Assembly (NCBI GenBank): GCA_021791195.1
Contig: JAJYXB010000024.1
Coordinates: 1 to 64,000, forward strand
Origin: Actinomycetes bacterium
GTDB taxonomy: Bacteria; Actinomycetota; Thermoleophilia; BMS3ABIN01
Reading direction: 5' to 3'
DNA length: 64,000 nucleotides
Both the position numbers and the translations under genes were made by a program. Positions 62,920 to 64,000 of this stretch are shown piece by piece. The notes under the pieces were generated by a model. That model searched no databases. It worked only from the letters and a program-made list of their open reading frames with translations, and was not told the origin of the DNA. Every line of letters begins with the position of its first letter. The stretch's first letter is position 1.

Positions 62920-63299
62920 CGCACGGATCTCAACATGTGGCTCCCGCCGTTTGTCGCCAGCTCAGCTGTTCTGCTCGGCTGCCTACCCTTTCCTATCGAC
63001 CCGCAGGTGCGGACCTTTATTTGCGTTGGCGGCAATCAGTCTGAAACCGGGGGGAACAGGTGAATAAATTTTCGTCAGGCTCCCCGAAACCCGCCCTTAG
63101 CATGTGGCGAAAGTCACAATCATCTTCATATTAAACCTTCCTAATATCATTAACAATATTAGGAAGTCGCCCGGCCGGAGAAAGTGACCGCAGAGGAGGG
63201 CTTGGTCAAAGAAGGGACCGCTGATCGGAGAGCGGCGGTCGTTCGGGGAGAGGCGGTCATTCGGAAAGACGGCCAGCGGAGGAGAGGCGCCCTGCCGCC
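62920..63299. other. Intergenic region between proA and the kinase gene
   Basis: 380 bp without a gene. It contains the strong AT-rich inverted repeat at 63137-63166 and a purine-rich stretch of repeated GGAGAGGCGGTC-like units near 63225-63290. Confidence 0.55.
63137..63166. promoter_or_regulatory. Perfect 11-bp inverted repeat, AT-rich
   Basis: CTTCCTAATAT, an eight-base spacer, ATATTAGGAAG. There is no T-run next to it on either strand, so an operator (about 220 bp upstream of the kinase start) is more likely than a terminator. Confidence 0.6.
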
Positions 63300-64000
63300 T
63301 TATTCCCGGATCTGACCCGAGCCGCGGACGACGTAGCGCGTGCTTGTCATCTCCTCGATGCCCATGGGACCGCGGGGGTACACGCGGTCGGTGTTGATGC
63401 CGCTGGCCGGGCCGATGCCGAAAGGCAGGCCGTCGGTCAGCCGGGTGGAAGCATTCCAGTACGTGGCGGCACTGTCGATCATGCTCAGAAAGCGCTCGGC
63501 CGTCAGCGAGTCTTCAGTGACAATAGCGTCCGCGAGCCCGGAGTGGTACCGGCGGATGTGGGCAATGGCCTCGTCAAAGCCGGACACGACCTTGAGCGAC
63601 AGGATCAGGTCGAGGTATTCAGTATCCCAGTCGGCCTCGGTAGCGGCAGCCCAGGTGGAAACGGTCTGCCGCGCCCGTTCGTCCGCACGCACCTCGACGC
63701 CGGCGGCACCCAGGCTTTCGGCCAGAAGCGGCAGGACGGCGTCCGCGACCGATTCGTCGACCAGAACCGTCTCCACCGAATTGCACGTGCTGGGACGGTT
63801 CGCTTTGGCGTTGAGCACGATTCTTGCCGCCATCTGCGGGTCTGCCCGCGACTCCACGTAGATGTGACAGAGGCCGCGGTAGTGCTTCATCACCGGTATC
63901 TTTGATTTCTCCGTCACCGCCTGGATCAGGCGGTGGCTGCCGCGGGCGATGACCAGATCGACAAGGCCGGCCAGGCCGAGCAGTTCGTCGACCGCAGCGC
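63300..64000 (-). CDS. proA: Glutamate-5-semialdehyde dehydrogenase ProA, C-terminal part (gene runs off the window)
   Basis: ProA reduces glutamyl 5-phosphate to the semialdehyde in proline synthesis. The visible 233 residues include LVDLVIARGSHRLIQAV, HYRGLCHIYVESRAD, the active-site region RPSTCNSVETVLV with the catalytic Cys, and the end GPMGIEEMTSTRYVVRGSGQIRE. The frame stays open to base 64000; the GTG near 63917 is internal, not the start. The N-terminal part lies beyond the window. Confidence 0.95.
   Translation of the reverse strand, partial: AAVDELLGLAGLVDLVIARGSHRLIQAVTEKSKIPVMKHYRGLCHIYVESRADPQMAARIVLNAKANRPSTCNSVETVLVDESVADAVLPLLAESLGAAGVEVRADERARQTVSTWAAATEADWDTEYLDLILSLKVVSGFDEAIAHIRRYHSGLADAIVTEDSLTAERFLSMIDSAATYWNASTRLTDGLPFGIGPASGINTDRVYPRGPMGIEEMTSTRYVVRGSGQIRE

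Noticed and set aside
1-64000. tRNA, rRNA, CRISPR arrays, insertion sequences or prophage genes
   Set aside because: Looked for tRNA-like cloverleaf ends, regularly spaced repeats, transposase motifs and phage structural genes; none were seen by eye.

Overview
This 64 kb window is high-GC bacterial chromosome. It looks like a deep-branching, anaerobic Actinomycetota lineage. The support is an MctB-family protein (an actinobacterial family), a B12-dependent ribonucleotide reductase with NrdR, a ferredoxin-type 2-oxoacid oxidoreductase, a selenocysteine-containing SelD, a half-matching DtxR/IdeR box, and several genes whose start codon lies at the expected transcription start (leaderless). The phylum is an inference; there is no rRNA gene, and I saw no tRNA, IS element or CRISPR array.

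Layout. 0.3-8.5 kb: TPR protein, rpiB, amidohydrolase, an envelope operon (membrane glycosyltransferase, MctB-like, polysaccharide deacetylase), a GT2 glycosyltransferase and tatC. 8.7-16.6 kb: RlmD-type methyltransferase, a divergent uracil-DNA-glycosylase-fold protein, a presenilin-like membrane protein, small proteins, a diguanylate cyclase and nrdR-nrdJ. 17-29.7 kb: FTR1 iron permease, a DUF255 thioredoxin protein, then mnmE, a shortened MnmG paralog, mnmG, rsmG, parA, parB and a roadblock protein. A perfect parS site lies inside mnmG. PBP1A and a CsoR/CstR-type repressor follow. 30-42 kb: DUF1848, pyrE, korAB, archaemetzincin, unknown membrane proteins, a PAPS-reductase-family protein, an ABC-class ATPase, fxsA and a membrane spermidine-synthase-like protein.

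43-54.4 kb is the most striking region. Two fluoride riboswitches, each with its own intrinsic terminator, stand about 950 bp apart. The first controls crcB (fluoride channel) and a DUF190 gene. The second controls a dynamin-like GTPase, followed on the same strand with short gaps or overlaps by six genes of a hydrogenase-4-like membrane complex. The large subunit of that complex has lost all four Ni-binding cysteines (an Ehr-type complex). A decayed enolase gene comes last; enolase is a classic fluoride-inhibited enzyme. This reads as a fluoride-responsive operon that pairs a membrane-remodelling GTPase with an ion-translocating complex.

54.4-64 kb: phosphoesterase, MFS transporter, small protein plus galT, selD with an in-frame UGA and a candidate SECIS hairpin, a large hybrid histidine kinase carrying a two-CW cysteine module, and the 3' part of proA.
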